In this document: piece by piece, positions 55,866 to 64,000 of the stretch
How the letters are laid out: every line of letters starts with the position of its first letter
Numbering within the stretch: position 1 is the stretch's first letter
NCBI RefSeq assembly: GCF_001455205.1
Contig: NZ_CP013341.1
Coordinates: 1,426,001 to 1,490,000, forward strand
Direction of reading: 5' to 3'
From: Nitrosomonas ureae
GTDB taxonomy: Bacteria > Pseudomonadota > Gammaproteobacteria > Burkholderiales > Nitrosomonadaceae
DNA: 64,000 nucleotides
Translations under genes and position numbers: made by a program
Notes under the pieces: generated by a model
Seen by the model: only the letters and a program-made list of their open reading frames with translations
Database searches by the model: none
What the model was told of the DNA's origin: nothing

Positions 55866-57218
55866 CTATGGGTCGGAATCGCGGATCACGCTGACATCCG
55901 CTTTACACATTCCTTGCGCGAATTTTACCTTAATTCTATCACCGGAATGAATTTGTTTGCTACTACGAATGATAGTGCCGTCCTTGGAATGAGCGATGCT
56001 ATAACCTCGGTCCAGTATCGATTGCGGGTTTAGATGTAATAACTGTATCTGTAAGTGTTTTAGCCTGGAAAACAATATTTCGGAATAACGGGAATAGGCA
56101 TAGCATAAACGTGAAACCAATTCATCGTGTTGTTCTTGTAATCGTACAACCTGTGGACGTTCTGTCATTAACCGTTGATTGAAATCGAGCAATTTCCATT
56201 GTCTTTTCTCCAGCTGATATGCCCATGTTTTGATGAGCCGATCTTGCAGATGCTGTTGGTGAATGACTTGTTGCCTGATTTTGTCACCAGGATAAATTAA
56301 TCGGTGCGACAGAATGTCCACTTGCTGCATAGCGCGTTCGATACGATGCAAAGTGGTACGGCACATGCGCTGATGCAATACATTCAATCGATGGCTCAGC
56401 TCTATCCGGTCCTTGCTAGCCATCTCTGCAGCTGCTGTGGGTGTGGGGGCACGCATGTCTGCAACAAAATCCGCAATGGTAAAATCTGTTTCGTGTCCGA
56501 TGCCGCTGATAAGAGGAATTGAGCAAGCGTCAATAGCATGCGCTACAGTTTCTTCATTAAATGCCCATAAATCTTCAATGCTGCCACCACCGCGACAGAG
56601 TATCAATACATCGCATTCCGTTCGTTGACACGCTGTTTTAATGGCTTCTGCAATGTTATTAGCGGCTGTTTTTCCCTGTACCAAAGTGGGGTAAATAATG
56701 ACCGACAAAGAGGGCATGCGACGTTGTAGTGTCGATAAGATGTCTTGTAGTGCTGCAGTATCCAGGGAAGTGATAATGCCGATTTGTTGCGGAAAAACAG
56801 GCAATGGTTTTTTCTTCTCGGAATTGAATAATCCGGCTTGTTGCAGCTTGGATTTAAGCGTTTCAAACGCTGCAAATAACTCCCCTAGCCCTGCGCGCCG
56901 CATAGTTTCCACATTAAGCTGAAAATCACCGCGCGGCTCATATAGAGTGACTAATGCAAGCACTTCCACTTGCATGCCATCTATGGGGTGCCAATCAATA
57001 AATTGATTCTTGTGACTGAATAACACGCAACGCACTTGTGCTTGATTATCCTTGAGAGAAAAGTACCAATGACCTGATTGATAGCGCTTTAGATTGGATA
57101 TTTCGCCTTTAATCCATAATAATGGAATATTGTGCTCCAGTAACTGTTTGGTATTGTTGTTTAACTCACTGACTGTCAATGCCTTATGCACCGGGTTGTT
57201 TGGGGAGAACAGATTCAT
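55866..57218 (-). CDS. xseA: Exodeoxyribonuclease VII large subunit
   Basis: 450 residues (E. coli 456). An N-terminal OB-fold (LWIKGEISNLKRYQSGHWYFSLKD), a nuclease domain (IGIITSLDTAALQDIL, RGGGSIEDLWAFNEE, SGIGHETDFTIADFVADMRAPTPTAAAE) and a long C-terminal coiled coil. It degrades single-stranded DNA with the small subunit XseB, whose gene is not in the window. Confidence 0.96.
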   Translation of the reverse strand: MNLFSPNNPVHKALTVSELNNNTKQLLEHNIPLLWIKGEISNLKRYQSGHWYFSLKDNQAQVRCVLFSHKNQFIDWHPIDGMQVEVLALVTLYEPRGDFQLNVETMRRAGLGELFAAFETLKSKLQQAGLFNSEKKKPLPVFPQQIGIITSLDTAALQDILSTLQRRMPSLSVIIYPTLVQGKTAANNIAEAIKTACQRTECDVLILCRGGGSIEDLWAFNEETVAHAIDACSIPLISGIGHETDFTIADFVADMRAPTPTAAAEMASKDRIELSHRLNVLHQRMCRTTLHRIERAMQQVDILSHRLIYPGDKIRQQVIHQQHLQDRLIKTWAYQLEKRQWKLLDFNQRLMTERPQVVRLQEQHDELVSRLCYAYSRYSEILFSRLKHLQIQLLHLNPQSILDRGYSIAHSKDGTIIRSSKQIHSGDRIKVKFAQGMCKADVSVIRDSDP

Positions 57219-57494
57219 GTTTGAAGGGTACGATTTGTATGGATGAGCATCTTCTAATACTCTGAAATAAGTATCAAAGCTATTTGGGGAATTTGAGTAT
57301 TCAAGCTCAATTCTGTCTGGCTTGGTTAAAAATTTTAATATCTATTCTATCACTGCATTACCACAAGCCAATTGCTGGAATGTTTCAGCGATAGCTTGAA
57401 TCAAATTGTTGCCAAATTAAAACTATTAACCTATTTCCTTATCTGTTAATCTTGCTTCTCAAAAAAACAAGATTGATTTTCTTTGAAAAGAATA
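57219..57494. other. Intergenic region between divergent xseA and rpmH
   Basis: About 350 bases including the rpmH promoter. In many bacteria dnaA and oriC lie upstream of rpmH; here xseA is found instead, and I see no clusters of DnaA boxes. A 7-bp dyad AATCTTG/CAAGATT (57448-57474) is the only structure noted. Confidence 0.5.
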
Positions 57495-57524
57495 TTGACA
57501 TTTAACCCCATAACAAGTTGTAAT
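57495..57524 (+). promoter_or_regulatory. Sigma-70-type promoter of rpmH
   Basis: TTGACA at 57495-57500 and TGTAAT at 57519-57524, 18 bases apart, lie 42 bases ahead of rpmH. The -35 box is perfect and the -10 differs at one position. It probably drives the whole rpmH-rnpA-yidD-yidC unit. Confidence 0.65.
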
Positions 57525-57566
57525 ACGCGGTTCTATTGATAAAATAAATATTCACAGGAGCGTCAA

Positions 57567-57701
57567 ATGAAACGTACTTATCAGCCTTCAGTAACTAAAA
57601 GAAAACGTACTCATGGATTTCTAGTGCGTATGAAAACGCGTAGCGGTGCTGCGATAATCCGCGCTCGTCGCGCAAAAGGCCGGACTCGATTGAGTGTTTA
57701 A
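57567..57701 (+). CDS. rpmH: 50S ribosomal protein L34
   Basis: 44 residues, highly basic: MKRTYQPSVTKRKRTHGF at the start and RARRAKGRTRLSV at the end, the standard L34 sequence. A CAGGAG site precedes the ATG. Too short for most ORF finders but unmistakable. Confidence 0.98.
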   Translation: MKRTYQPSVTKRKRTHGFLVRMKTRSGAAIIRARRAKGRTRLSV

Positions 57702-57741
57702 ATAATTTTGGGTTATATTTTTTATTTTTAGATTTGCTGAA

Positions 57742-58101
57742 ATTCAATCTTTACCAAAGAATTGTAGATTACATAAAGCCTCGGAATTTGCTGCAATAAT
57801 TAATTTTAAGTGTCAGCTCAGTGGGGATTTACTTCAAATTTATACAAAGCCGAATGGACTGGGTTACGCGCGTCTAGGGTTGATTGTTTCAAAAAAATTT
57901 GAACGCCATGCCACTCGGCGTAACCGGATTAAACGTATTTTACGAGAAACATTTCGGAGAAAACGGGGCGGCGATAAAATAAAAGAAATGGATTGGTTAA
58001 TACGATTAAGACGCCCTATGATCAAAAGTGAATCCAAAGGATTGGTCACCGAAATGCAATTATTAATGCTCGAATTAAGCGATGTTACGATTAATAATTA
58101 G
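57742..58101 (+). CDS. rnpA: Ribonuclease P protein component, non-canonical start
   Basis: The frame encodes a complete RnpA: SLPKNCRLHKASEFAAIIN at the N-terminus, ARLGLIVSKKFERHATRRNR and IKRILRETFR in the middle. No ATG, GTG or TTG occurs in frame between the upstream stop and residue 47, where TTG 57880 lies inside the conserved core. The nearest plausible codons are ATT at 57742 (119 residues, equal to E. coli RnpA) and ATT at 57724 (125 residues). No ribosome-binding site is obvious for either. It may start at AUU or the base may be a sequencing error. It overlaps yidD by 20 bases. Confidence 0.82.
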   Translation: MQSLPKNCRLHKASEFAAIINFKCQLSGDLLQIYTKPNGLGYARLGLIVSKKFERHATRRNRIKRILRETFRRKRGGDKIKEMDWLIRLRRPMIKSESKGLVTEMQLLMLELSDVTINN

Positions 58102-58303
58102 CATAAAAAAATTTTATCGACATTGCAAGACTCCTATCCTGGCGACTATATACCGATTTAGCTCAACTTATTCGCAATATGTATGCGAAGCATACGGAAA
58201 TATCTGGCCGATATTTGGGCCACGATTGATTATATGTCGTGTGCTAAGTGCATTTCCTGGAGCAAGTAGTACATGGATAGCCTTATCGAGAAAACCAACT
58301 TGA
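58082..58303 (+). CDS. yidD: YidD-like membrane insertion factor, diverged
   Basis: 73 residues, placed between rnpA and yidC as in most bacteria. The family pattern is still seen: KFYRHCKTPILATIYRFSSTYSQYVCEAY, then GPRLIICRVLSAFPG. But the family's invariant cysteines are replaced: CRF reads YRF, TCS reads TYS, and the CHP near the end reads AFP, while the DPVP end is lost. The frame is intact. This is either a functionally relaxed YidD or a young pseudogene. Confidence 0.6.
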   Translation: MLRLIISIKKFYRHCKTPILATIYRFSSTYSQYVCEAYGNIWPIFGPRLIICRVLSAFPGASSTWIALSRKPT

Positions 58304-58313
58304 TTGAAAAATA

Positions 58314-60242
58314 ATGGAAACAAAAAAACTTCTACTCATCATCATTTTTTCCACCTCATTACTGTTTTTGTGGGATGCCTGGCAAAAAGAATTATACCCT
58401 CCCAGCTCACAAGTAATGCCTGGCGCAACTTCAACAGAATCTTCCAATCAACGTCATGATCCTCTGCCGGTTCCCGGGGATGAATTAGCTGCTTCAGCAG
58501 CTGAATCCAGCGCTGCTTTAGGGATCGAAGGCGTCAGTCCATCCGTAACACCTAATCTGTTCCCTATTGGGGAAAAGATTCAGGTAAGAACGGACATGGT
58601 TATTGCTGAGATTGATACAGCGGGCGGTGATATCCGGCAACTGGGTTTGATCGAGCATCCATCCCGGGAAGATATCAATAAACCCTACGAGCTTTTATTG
58701 GATAAGACTGCGCGGTTTCAAGTCGCACAATCCGGACTGATTGGCGACGGATTGCCCAATCACAAAACAAAATATACCGTAGAGGATAATAAGTATTCCT
58801 ATCAACTGGAACCCGGTCAGGAAAAGGTTGTAGTACGGCTCGTGGCACCCGAGGTGGATGGTGTACAGGTTGCAAAAATATATACCTTTCATCGTGGCAG
58901 CTATGTCATTGATGTTGAATTTGAGATCGCCAATCATAGTGAAGCAACGATCATTCCGTTTTCTTACTTCCAGATGCTGCGGGATCCTAATGAGCCTGTC
59001 GGAGCTGGCGCCTTGGTTCATTCTTATACCGGTGCCGCGATGTATACGGATGATGAAAAATTTCTGAAAATCAAATTCTCGGATTTGGACAAGAACAAAG
59101 CGGAATATCCAACCAATGCGGATAATGGTTGGATAGCCATGCTGGAGCATTATTTTCTGACTGCTTGGTTGCCTGAACCCGGTTCGCCCCGGGAATATTT
59201 TGCCAAACGGTTGGCTCCCAACCAATATACTGCCGGTGTTATTGCCCCTGTTGGCGCTTTGGAGCCGGACCAGGTTAAAAACATTTCCATGCCTTTTTAT
59301 GCCGGTCCGCAAGAACAGAATAAACTGGCTGAATTGGCTCCCGGGCTTGAGTTGACAGTAGATTACGGATGGCTGACCGTTCTGGCTAAACCGCTATTCT
59401 GGCTACTTTCTTTTTATCATTCCTGGACGGATAACTGGGGTATCGCAATCATTCTCCTTACCCTGACGGTCAAGCTGATTTTCTTCCCATTATCCGCCGC
59501 GGGCTATCGCTCGATGGCCAAATTGCGGGTAGTGACACCTAAATTGCAACGGATTCGCGAACAATACGCGAGTGATCGGCAGCGTATGCATCAGGCCATG
59601 ATGGAATTTTACAAGGAAGAGAAAATTAATCCCATGGGCGGGTGTTTGCCCATATTGGTTCAGATTCCCGTATTTATTGCATTATTCTGGACGTTATTGG
59701 CTGCTGTCGAATTACGTTACGCACCATTAGCGTTGTGGATAACTGATATGTCGGTGCCCGATCCCTATTATGTGCTTCCAGTAATCATGGGCGTATCGAT
59801 GTGGATTCAATCAAAACTCAGTCCCACCCCCGCTGATCCAATACAAGCAAAAGTAATGCAAATTATGCCGATTGCGTTCAGCATTTTCTTCTTCTTTTTC
59901 CCGGCAGGACTTGTGCTTTATTCGCTCTGCAACAATATTCTTTCGATCGCGCAACAATGGCAGATTACGCGCATGTATGAGAACAAAGCTGCAGAGGAGG
60001 CTACTAAAGATAGAAATAAGAAGAAAACTAAAAACAGCCCGGAACCCGTTAAGGAAAATCTTCAGTTGACGGCTTCTGTTGAAAATGCGGAAGCGAATAA
60101 TGCTCCGGTCGAAGCGGCATCTGTAGTGAGTACAGATAAAAATGAAAAACCGCAGATAAAGCAAACAGCTGTTGCGGGTAGAAATAAGGCGACCGTAAAA
60201 CCAAAGAGCAATTCGGTTGCTAAGAAAATAAAGAAAAAATAA
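58314..60242 (+). CDS. yidC: Membrane protein insertase YidC
   Basis: 642 residues, longer than E. coli YidC (548). An N-terminal helix (KLLLIIIFSTSLLFLWDAWQ) is followed by a large periplasmic domain (about 60-360), then the conserved insertase core: FPLSAAGYRSMAKLRVVTPK, NPMGGCLPILVQIPVFIALF and FPAGLVLYSLCNNILSIAQQW. The last 90 residues are a lysine-, alanine- and asparagine-rich tail likely to bind ribosomes. It starts 10 bases after yidD. Confidence 0.96.
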   Translation: METKKLLLIIIFSTSLLFLWDAWQKELYPPSSQVMPGATSTESSNQRHDPLPVPGDELAASAAESSAALGIEGVSPSVTPNLFPIGEKIQVRTDMVIAEIDTAGGDIRQLGLIEHPSREDINKPYELLLDKTARFQVAQSGLIGDGLPNHKTKYTVEDNKYSYQLEPGQEKVVVRLVAPEVDGVQVAKIYTFHRGSYVIDVEFEIANHSEATIIPFSYFQMLRDPNEPVGAGALVHSYTGAAMYTDDEKFLKIKFSDLDKNKAEYPTNADNGWIAMLEHYFLTAWLPEPGSPREYFAKRLAPNQYTAGVIAPVGALEPDQVKNISMPFYAGPQEQNKLAELAPGLELTVDYGWLTVLAKPLFWLLSFYHSWTDNWGIAIILLTLTVKLIFFPLSAAGYRSMAKLRVVTPKLQRIREQYASDRQRMHQAMMEFYKEEKINPMGGCLPILVQIPVFIALFWTLLAAVELRYAPLALWITDMSVPDPYYVLPVIMGVSMWIQSKLSPTPADPIQAKVMQIMPIAFSIFFFFFPAGLVLYSLCNNILSIAQQWQITRMYENKAAEEATKDRNKKKTKNSPEPVKENLQLTASVENAEANNAPVEAASVVSTDKNEKPQIKQTAVAGRNKATVKPKSNSVAKKIKKK

Positions 60243-60247
60243 TCATG

Positions 60248-60282
60248 ATTACCGGTTATCTGTTGCGTGGATAATCGGTAAT
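60248..60282 (+). terminator. Strong hairpin after yidC
   Basis: ATTACCGGTTATC (60248-60260) pairs with GATAATCGGTAAT (60270-60282) in a 13-bp stem containing one G-U pair, around a nine-base loop, six bases after the yidC stop. There is no T-run, so termination may be partial. Confidence 0.5.
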
Positions 60283-60338
60283 TTAGCCACTCATACAGCC
60301 ATCGTTGAGAAACGTTATCGAAGCAGTTGATGCAAGGC

Positions 60339-60397
60339 AAAAACGGGCCAAAAATGCTCGCTTATTAAGCATAGACTGCGTTTTCTCGCCTGTTTTT
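60339..60397 (+). promoter_or_regulatory. Structured element in the mnmE leader
   Basis: AAAAACGGGC (60339-60348) pairs with GCCTGTTTTT (60388-60397) with one G-U pair, and inside it ATGCT (60354-60358) pairs with AGCAT (60368-60372). The TTTTT arm could act as a terminator tail. It lies 56 bases ahead of the mnmE start. No known RNA family is recognised. Confidence 0.35.
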
Positions 60398-60452
60398 AAT
60401 ACCGCAGTGGCAACGCAGGTAGTTTTTCAATGCCTGGTTAGGGAGTTGATAC

Positions 60453-61808
60453 ATAGTTAGTCCTGATATCATTGCAGCCATTGCGACACCGCCCGGATGC
60501 GGTGGAATCGGTGTAATTCGCATTTCCGGCAATAACTTAGAAAAACTCGCCCAAGTAATCCTCGGCAAGCTCCCCAGGCCACGCCATGCTAGCCTCGGTA
60601 AGTTTCTCGATGCCCAGGGACAGATTATCGATCAAGGTATTGTGCTTTACTTTCCGGGGCCTCATTCGTACACGGGTGAAGATGTACTCGAGCTGCATGG
60701 GCATGGCGGCCCGGCGGTTATGAATTTACTACTCAAAAGCTGTCTCAGCGCTGGCGCCCGTTTAGCGCAACCCGGCGAATTTACACTACGTGCTTATCTC
60801 AATAATAAAATCGATTTGGTTCAGGCCGAGAGTGTCGCTGCCATCATCGAAGCCAGTACGCATGAGGCGGCGCGTTGCGCGGTCAATTCTTTGCAAGGTC
60901 ATTTCTCCGCCAGGATCGAAGCACTGGTCAGCTTGCTGATCACGTTGCGGATGCTGATTGAAGCAACCCTGGACTTCCCGGAAGATGAGCTCGATAATTT
61001 GAAGACTTTGCAAATTCGCGAAAAACTGGATCATATTGTTGCGCAGTTGGAGCAAACACTTGCCGGTGCACGGCAGGGCAATCTGCTGCAAGAAGGCATC
61101 CGGATCGTTTTGGCGGGAGCGCCCAATGTCGGCAAGTCCAGTTTGCTGAATCAATTGGTCGAAGAGGATGCCGCGATTGTTACGGAAATACCGGGAACCA
61201 CTCGGGATACTATTCAACGCACCATTATCCTGGGCGGGATGCCAATTCATATCGTGGATACTGCCGGCCTGAGAGAAACCGGTGATATTGTCGAACAAAA
61301 AGGCATTGAGCGAACACTGGCGGCGATTAAACGTGCCAATCTGGTGCTCCGGCTGCTGGATAGCAGTCAGCACCAGCCAGCCGCGCCCGATCCGATAAAA
61401 CAATACATCCCTGATGACAAACCCCAAATCACCGTGTTCAATAAAATTGACTTGCGCAATGAGAATCCAAAGATAGAAGAGGATGAACACAACAGCAGCA
61501 TTCATCTTTCTGCCAAAACCGGTGCGGGTATCGAATTGCTGCGTCAAAAGATTTTGCACCTGGCAGGCTGGCAATTCAATCATGCCGGTGAAGGGATATT
61601 CATGGCCAGGCAGCGTCATTTGGAGGCGTTGACACTAGCAAGCGCACATTTGCAAAATGCGCAGGAATATACTGAAAACGAATACCAACTGGAGCTTATT
61701 GCCGAAGAACTTAGGCTGGCGCAAACTGCATTATCAACCATCACGGGTCAATTTACGGCGGATGACCTGCTGGGGGAAATTTTTTCGCATTTTTGCATTG
61801 GCAAATAG
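60453..61808 (+). CDS. mnmE: tRNA modification GTPase MnmE, probable AUA start
   Basis: 451 residues when begun at the ATA at 60453 (E. coli 454). The protein modifies U34 of several tRNAs with MnmG. N-terminal formyl-THF domain: VSPDIIAAIATPPGCGGIGVIRISG, where the family's PPGRGG is PPGCGG. The G domain has GAPNVGKSSLLNQL, DTAGLRETGD and NKID. The C-terminus is the invariant FCIGK. In frame an in-frame stop TGA (60447-60449) precedes the ATA, and the first ATG/GTG/TTG is GTG 60642, which would remove 63 conserved residues. GGGAG at 60441-60445 sits seven bases before the ATA, ideal for initiation there. Confidence 0.92.
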   Translation: MVSPDIIAAIATPPGCGGIGVIRISGNNLEKLAQVILGKLPRPRHASLGKFLDAQGQIIDQGIVLYFPGPHSYTGEDVLELHGHGGPAVMNLLLKSCLSAGARLAQPGEFTLRAYLNNKIDLVQAESVAAIIEASTHEAARCAVNSLQGHFSARIEALVSLLITLRMLIEATLDFPEDELDNLKTLQIREKLDHIVAQLEQTLAGARQGNLLQEGIRIVLAGAPNVGKSSLLNQLVEEDAAIVTEIPGTTRDTIQRTIILGGMPIHIVDTAGLRETGDIVEQKGIERTLAAIKRANLVLRLLDSSQHQPAAPDPIKQYIPDDKPQITVFNKIDLRNENPKIEEDEHNSSIHLSAKTGAGIELLRQKILHLAGWQFNHAGEGIFMARQRHLEALTLASAHLQNAQEYTENEYQLELIAEELRLAQTALSTITGQFTADDLLGEIFSHFCIGK

Positions 61809-61917
61809 CTTTAATTCCGCAGCGATCCGCTAAGTCCAGCCGAGTTTAAGATATATTGAAGCGGCGTGTTATGATCAAATACTGTTTTGTCACTCAGCTG
61901 TTGTTATATGACGCTCA

Positions 61918-64000
61918 ACCAGAATCCGGAACAAAAAGCCCGCGACCATATCGACACGCGACTCAACCAAGCGGGCTGGGTGGTTCAATCCGTCCGGAAA
62001 ATCGATCTGAATGTCGGGTTAGGGCAAGCGGTACGTGAATACCAGACCGATGTCGGCCCGGCGGATTACGTGCTGTTTGTGGACAAAAAAGCGGTGGGTG
62101 TGATTGAAGCCAAAAAGGCGGATCTGGGACATAAAATCACCGAAGTGGAGCAGCAGACTGAAGGCTACGCCAGCGCCCGGTTAAAGTGGATCAGCAACAC
62201 CAGACCGTTGCCATTCCTGTACGAAAGTACCGGCATCATTACGCGCTTCACCGATGGCCGTGATCCCAAGCCGCGCTCGCGCGAAGTGTTCAATTTTCAC
62301 CGCCCCGAAATGCTCAAAGCATGGATTGCGCAAGATGCCAGCCTGCGCCAGCGTTTGCAACACATTCCGTTGCTCAACCCGGATCATTTAACCGCCCATG
62401 CGCTGCATTTGCGCGACTGCCAGGAAACCGCCATTGCCAATCTGGAAATCTCATTCCGCGAAGGCCGCCCGCGCGCGTTGATTCAAATGGCAACCGGTGC
62501 GGGCAAAACCTACACTGCGATTACCGCAATGTACCGGTTGCTCAAATACGCCGATGCCCGACGCATTTTGTTTCTGGTCGATACCCGCAATCTTGGCGAG
62601 CAGGCCGAACAGGAAATGATGTCGTACGTGCCGCTCGACGACAACCGCAAATTTACCGAAATCTACGCCACGCAACGCCTGAAATCGTCGTATATTCCCA
62701 CCAACAGCGTGGTTTGCATCAGCACTATCCAGCGGCTGTACTCGATTCTCAAAGGCAGCGAACTGGACGAAGCCACGGAACAAATCCATCCGGCGGAATT
62801 GATGCAAGCCAAAGCATCCCTGCCGGTGGTTTACAACGACAAAGTCCCGCCGGAATTCTTCGATTTCATTTTCATCGACGAATGCCACCGCTCGATCTAT
62901 AACCTGTGGCAACAAGTACTGGATTATTTCGACGCCAGCCTGATCGGCCTCACCGCCACGCCGGACAACCGCACTTACGGTTTTTTCAACAAAAATGTGG
63001 TCAGCGAGTACAGCCACGAAAAAGCCGTCGCCGATGGCGTCAACGTCGGCAACGAGGTGTACCTGATCGAAACGCAGATCACGCAACAAGGTGCGCAGAT
63101 TGCCGCCAAGCAGCAAGTGGAAAAACGCGAGAAACTGACGCGCAAGAAACGCTGGGAAATGCAGGACGAAGACGAAACCTACTCCGCTACCCAACTGGAT
63201 CGCAGCATCGTCAATCCGGATCAGATCCGCACCGTAATCCGCGCATTCCGCGACAAATGGCCGGAAATTTTTCCGGGCCGACGCGAAGTGCCGAAGACAT
63301 TGATCTTCGCCAAAACCGACAGTCACGCCGACGACATCATCCAGATGGTGCGCGAGGAATTTGCCGAAAGCAACGCCTTCTGCAAGAAACTGACGTACAA
63401 AATCGACGAAGACCCCAAATCGTTGCTGGCGCAATTCCGCAATGACTACATGCCGCGCATCGCCGTTACCGTCGACATGATTGCCACCGGCACCGACGTG
63501 AAGCCGCTGGAATGTCTGCTGTTCATGCGCGACGTGAAAAGCCGCAACTATTTCGAGCAAATGAAAGGCCGCGGCACGCGCACACTGGATCTGGACGATC
63601 TGGGAAAAGTCACGCCGTCTGCGGTCAGCGCCAAAACGCACTATGTCATCGTCGACGCCATCGGCGTCACCCGCTCGCTCAAAACTGCCAGCCAGCCGCT
63701 CATCACCCAACCCGGCATACCACTGAAAGATCTGGCGATGCGAGTGATGATGGGTGCTGCCGACGAAGATACCATCAGCTCGTTAGCCGGACGGCTGGCG
63801 CGGCTCAACAAGCAACTGGATGCGGACGACCAGCGCCGCATCCGCGATCTGGCGGGCATGGAACTTACGCAACTGGTCGGCGAGGCGGCACGCGTACTGA
63901 ACGGCGAACTGGTCGAACTGATCGACAGCATTCGCCGCGACAAGGAACAAACCATCGACCACGGCAACCTTGACGAACTGGTGCGCGTCGGATGGGACAA
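61918..64000 (+). CDS. hsdR: Type I restriction enzyme R subunit (HsdR), 3' part beyond the window
   Basis: At least 694 residues from the ATG at 61918, open to the right edge. The N-terminal nuclease domain has GPADYVLFVDKKAVGVIEAKK (PD-ExK type), followed by a helicase core: Walker A MATGAGKTYTAIT, DECH box IDECHRS, LTATP, and the late motif EQMKGRGTRTLD. It resembles the EcoEI-type HsdR. It cleaves unmodified DNA after translocation, together with HsdM and HsdS, which would lie outside the window. GC content is clearly higher than in the neighbours and long antisense frames run opposite it, signs of horizontal transfer. Confidence 0.92.

Noticed and set aside
57219..57566. Possible origin of replication next to rpmH
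   Set aside because: dnaA is absent, and no cluster of DnaA boxes is visible.
62451..63710. 419-residue minus-strand frame opposite hsdR
   Set aside because: A shadow of a GC-rich gene: the plus strand carries all helicase motifs, and the antisense translation is low-complexity (F, V, D, R rich).
1..64000. CRISPR array
   Set aside because: No regularly spaced direct repeats were seen anywhere in the window.

Overview
The window looks like a chromosomal piece of an ammonia-oxidising betaproteobacterium, most likely Nitrosomonas. The diagnostic block is hao-haoB-cycA-cycB (26918-31193), encoding octahaem hydroxylamine oxidoreductase, its membrane partner, cytochrome c554 and the quinone-reducing tetrahaem cytochrome c_m552. 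Base composition is moderate and gene order is otherwise typical of the group. The right end (hsdR) is clearly more GC-rich.

Layout. (1) 1-4400 is sparse: the 5' part of a di-haem cytochrome lipoprotein, two small lipoproteins, an eroded transposase trace, a PEP-CTERM exported protein and an EmrE-like transporter. (2) 4388-15154 is a glycogen island: glgB faces glgC, two GH57 enzymes, pgi and glgA. (3) 15186-21226 is an accessory stretch: a second di-haem lipoprotein, a guanidine exporter behind a guanidine-II riboswitch, a VOC protein, two unknown genes, a FecR-like lipoprotein and a SlmA-like regulator. (4) 21261-25548 on the minus strand is the operon gpmA-envC-ctpA-moeB. (5) 25935-31193 is the hydroxylamine oxidation block, preceded by an unfamiliar histidine-rich membrane-anchored protein. 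(6) 31481-34215 is pstCAB. (7) 34459-50511 is tpiA-secG-tRNA-Leu(GAG) followed by the complete 14-gene nuoA-N operon for complex I. (8) 50757-57218 holds htpG behind a sigma-32-type promoter, ogt, xerD, dsbB, a small secreted protein, a DUF423 gene and xseA. (9) 57567-61808 is rpmH-rnpA-yidD-yidC-mnmE. (10) A type I restriction subunit gene runs off the right edge.

How it works together. HAO takes electrons from hydroxylamine, c554 accepts them, and c_m552 passes them to the quinone pool. Complex I in this lithotroph can be driven backwards to make NADH from that pool. The glycogen genes store the carbon fixed with that energy, and pgi, tpiA and gpmA are the central carbon links.

The main oddities: mnmE and rnpA both lack any ATG/GTG/TTG start in the frame that encodes their conserved N-termini (AUA and AUU are the best candidates). 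The yidD between them has lost its family cysteines while staying open. The histidine-rich gene in front of hao has no assignable function. A clear guanidine-II riboswitch controls an SMR exporter. All functional names come from reading motifs and family resemblance by eye; no database search was run.
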